In this document: positions 62,966 through 64,000 of the stretch, piece by piece | Numbering within the stretch: the stretch's first letter is position 1 | Layout of the letters: each line of letters starts with the position of its first letter | NCBI RefSeq assembly: GCF_000612505.1 | Contig: NZ_CP004078.1 | Span: forward strand, 1,910,001-1,974,000 | DNA length: 64,000 nt | Direction: 5' to 3' | From: Paenibacillus sabinae T27 | GTDB taxonomy: Bacteria; Bacillota; Bacilli; Paenibacillales; Paenibacillaceae | The notes under the pieces: generated by a model | What the model was told of the DNA's origin: nothing | What the model saw: the letters and a program-made list of their open reading frames with translations, nothing else | The model's database searches: none | Translations under genes and position numbers: made by a program

Positions 62966-64000
62966 TTGGGAAAATTATTGCAGGTGCTAAATGAGATTGA
63001 ACGGCTCAATATTGTATCAATGCATCAAATGAGAAAGCGCGTCAACAACCTGACCAAACCTTTGGGGAGTCTCGGCCGCCTGGAGGAGATCGCTATAAGG
63101 CTTGCCGGTATTACGGGCAGTGTGCAGCCCAGTGTGGGAAACAAAGCGATTATCGTGATGTGCGGCGATCACGGGGTCGTTCAGGAAGGCGTCAGCGCCT
63201 ATCCGCAGGAAGTTACGGGGCTGATGATGGCAAATTTTATTCGCCAAAGCGCCGCCGTTAATGTGCTCGCGCACCAAGCGGGGGCGGAGGTTCACGTTGT
63301 CGATATCGGGACGGTGCTGACAGACCTGCCGGAAGGTGTAATTCAGCGGAAAGTCCGCCCGGGAACGGCCAATATGGCCAAAGGACCGGCAATGACCAAG
63401 GAAGAAGCGGTTGCTGCAATCCATGTCGGGATTGATATGGCTTCTGAGCTTGCTGATAAAGGAATCGAAGTGATCGGTTTAGGGGAAATGGGCATCGGCA
63501 ACACGACTCCAAGCAGCGCCATGACGGCAGTATTTACGAACCATCCGGTGGAACGGATCACCGGAAGAGGGACCGGCATTAACGATGAAGCATTGGCCGC
63601 CAAAGCAAAGGTGATCGAACGGGCGATAGAGGTCAATCGGCCAAATCCCGGTGACGCCGTCGATGTGCTCGCCAAAGTAGGGGGGCTCGAAATCGCCGGG
63701 CTGGCAGGCGTGATATTGGGAGCGGCGGCCCGCAAGGTTCCGGTGGTCATTGACGGGGTGATTACAGGCGCCGCGGCGCTTGCTGCCTTCCGGATCGAAC
63801 CCCGCTGCCGGGATTATTTATTCGCTTCCCATTTATCCGTTGAACCGGCGCACCGTATCGTGCTGGATGAGCTTGGGCTGAAGCCTTTGCTGCATCTGGA
63901 CATGCGCCTTGGAGAAGGGACAGGAGCAGCGCTGGCCCTGCCTGTAATCGAATCGGCCCTCCAATTGGTTTCGAAGATGGCCACATTTGAAGATCTCGGT
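62966..64000 (+). CDS. cobT: Nicotinate-nucleotide-dimethylbenzimidazole phosphoribosyltransferase (partial, 3' end outside window)
   Basis: The frame is open to the window end for 345 codons and encodes CobT, which makes alpha-ribazole phosphate for the lower ligand of cobalamin. Markers are TKPLGSLGRLEEIAIRLAGI, VMCGDHGVVQEGVSAYPQEV, EMGIGNTTPSSAM (a family signature), GRGTGINDEA and a final ATFEDLG that normally lies within a few residues of the C terminus. TTG 62966 is chosen, 12 nt after GAGAGGA; GTG 62957 and GTG 62984 are alternatives. It is controlled by the cobalamin riboswitch. Confidence 0.94.
   Translation, partial: MGKLLQVLNEIERLNIVSMHQMRKRVNNLTKPLGSLGRLEEIAIRLAGITGSVQPSVGNKAIIVMCGDHGVVQEGVSAYPQEVTGLMMANFIRQSAAVNVLAHQAGAEVHVVDIGTVLTDLPEGVIQRKVRPGTANMAKGPAMTKEEAVAAIHVGIDMASELADKGIEVIGLGEMGIGNTTPSSAMTAVFTNHPVERITGRGTGINDEALAAKAKVIERAIEVNRPNPGDAVDVLAKVGGLEIAGLAGVILGAAARKVPVVIDGVITGAAALAAFRIEPRCRDYLFASHLSVEPAHRIVLDELGLKPLLHLDMRLGEGTGAALALPVIESALQLVSKMATFEDLG

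Overview
The window reads as a chromosomal segment of a spore-forming, low-to-mid GC Firmicute of the Paenibacillus/Paenibacillaceae type. Supporting signs are strong AGGAGG-like ribosome sites with many TTG and GTG starts, two small acid-soluble spore protein genes, three sporulation membrane proteins (YtrH, YtvI, YtaF), an S-layer-homology protein, and gene neighbourhoods shared with Bacillus (ytrH/dnaE, accDA-pyk, fxsA/ytvI/citZ-icd, phoPR-polA-mutM-ytaF-coaE-nrdR). No insertion sequence, prophage, CRISPR array or rRNA was found.

Layout. 0-15 kb is core metabolism: partial ytrH (minus), dnaE with an unusual Ala/Pro/Gly-rich linker, a PgpA-like lipid phosphatase, acetyl-CoA carboxylase accDA, pyk, an MFS permease, a hotdog thioesterase, fxsA, ytvI (minus), and the TCA genes citZ and icd. 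15-21 kb holds a small membrane protein, a dehydrogenase and a TPP-riboswitch operon for the thiazole half of thiamine (tenI-thiS-thiF-thiG-thiH). 21-25 kb holds a MerR-methyltransferase fusion, an SAH/MTA-type deaminase behind a MerR-type 19-bp-spacer promoter, and class I fumarase. 25.5-31.3 kb is a phosphate-response locus: phoR, phoP, a soluble CBS plus chemoreceptor-tip protein, pstB and phoU. Four Pho-box arrays of TTAACA-like hexamers with an exact 11-bp period precede these units. 31.3-38.3 kb is housekeeping again: polA, mutM, ytaF, coaE, a lytic transglycosylase, an SASP gene with a sigma-G promoter, nrdR, and tRNA-Ala and tRNA-Lys.

38.3-46.6 kb is more accessory and partly more AT-rich: a DUF998/DUF1801/DUF998 operon divergent from marR across a perfect palindrome, a membrane-protein gene broken by an amber codon, an MFS efflux pump overlapping an Lrp-type regulator, a class C serine hydrolase, sspH and an SLH protein. 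46.6-48.5 kb has another MFS permease and an acetyltransferase. 48.7-55.3 kb is a GntR-headed pyroglutamate island: a three-part amino-acid ABC importer plus 5-oxoprolinase PxpA-PxpB-PxpC, interrupted by a doubly frameshifted acetyltransferase. 55.4-62 kb is a mosaic of a 31-residue peptide gene with its own ribosome site and terminator, a truncated sugar permease, LacI, LysR with a DJ-1/PfpI protein, a glutathione peroxidase and a MerR-SRPBCC-SRPBCC operon. 62-64 kb has a histidine phosphatase, a cobalamin riboswitch and cobT running off the window end.

The most interesting parts are the Pho locus with its built-in CBS/chemoreceptor-like protein, the MerR-methyltransferase next to the deaminase, and the 31-residue peptide gene. 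All functional statements rest on reading motifs by eye; no similarity search was run.
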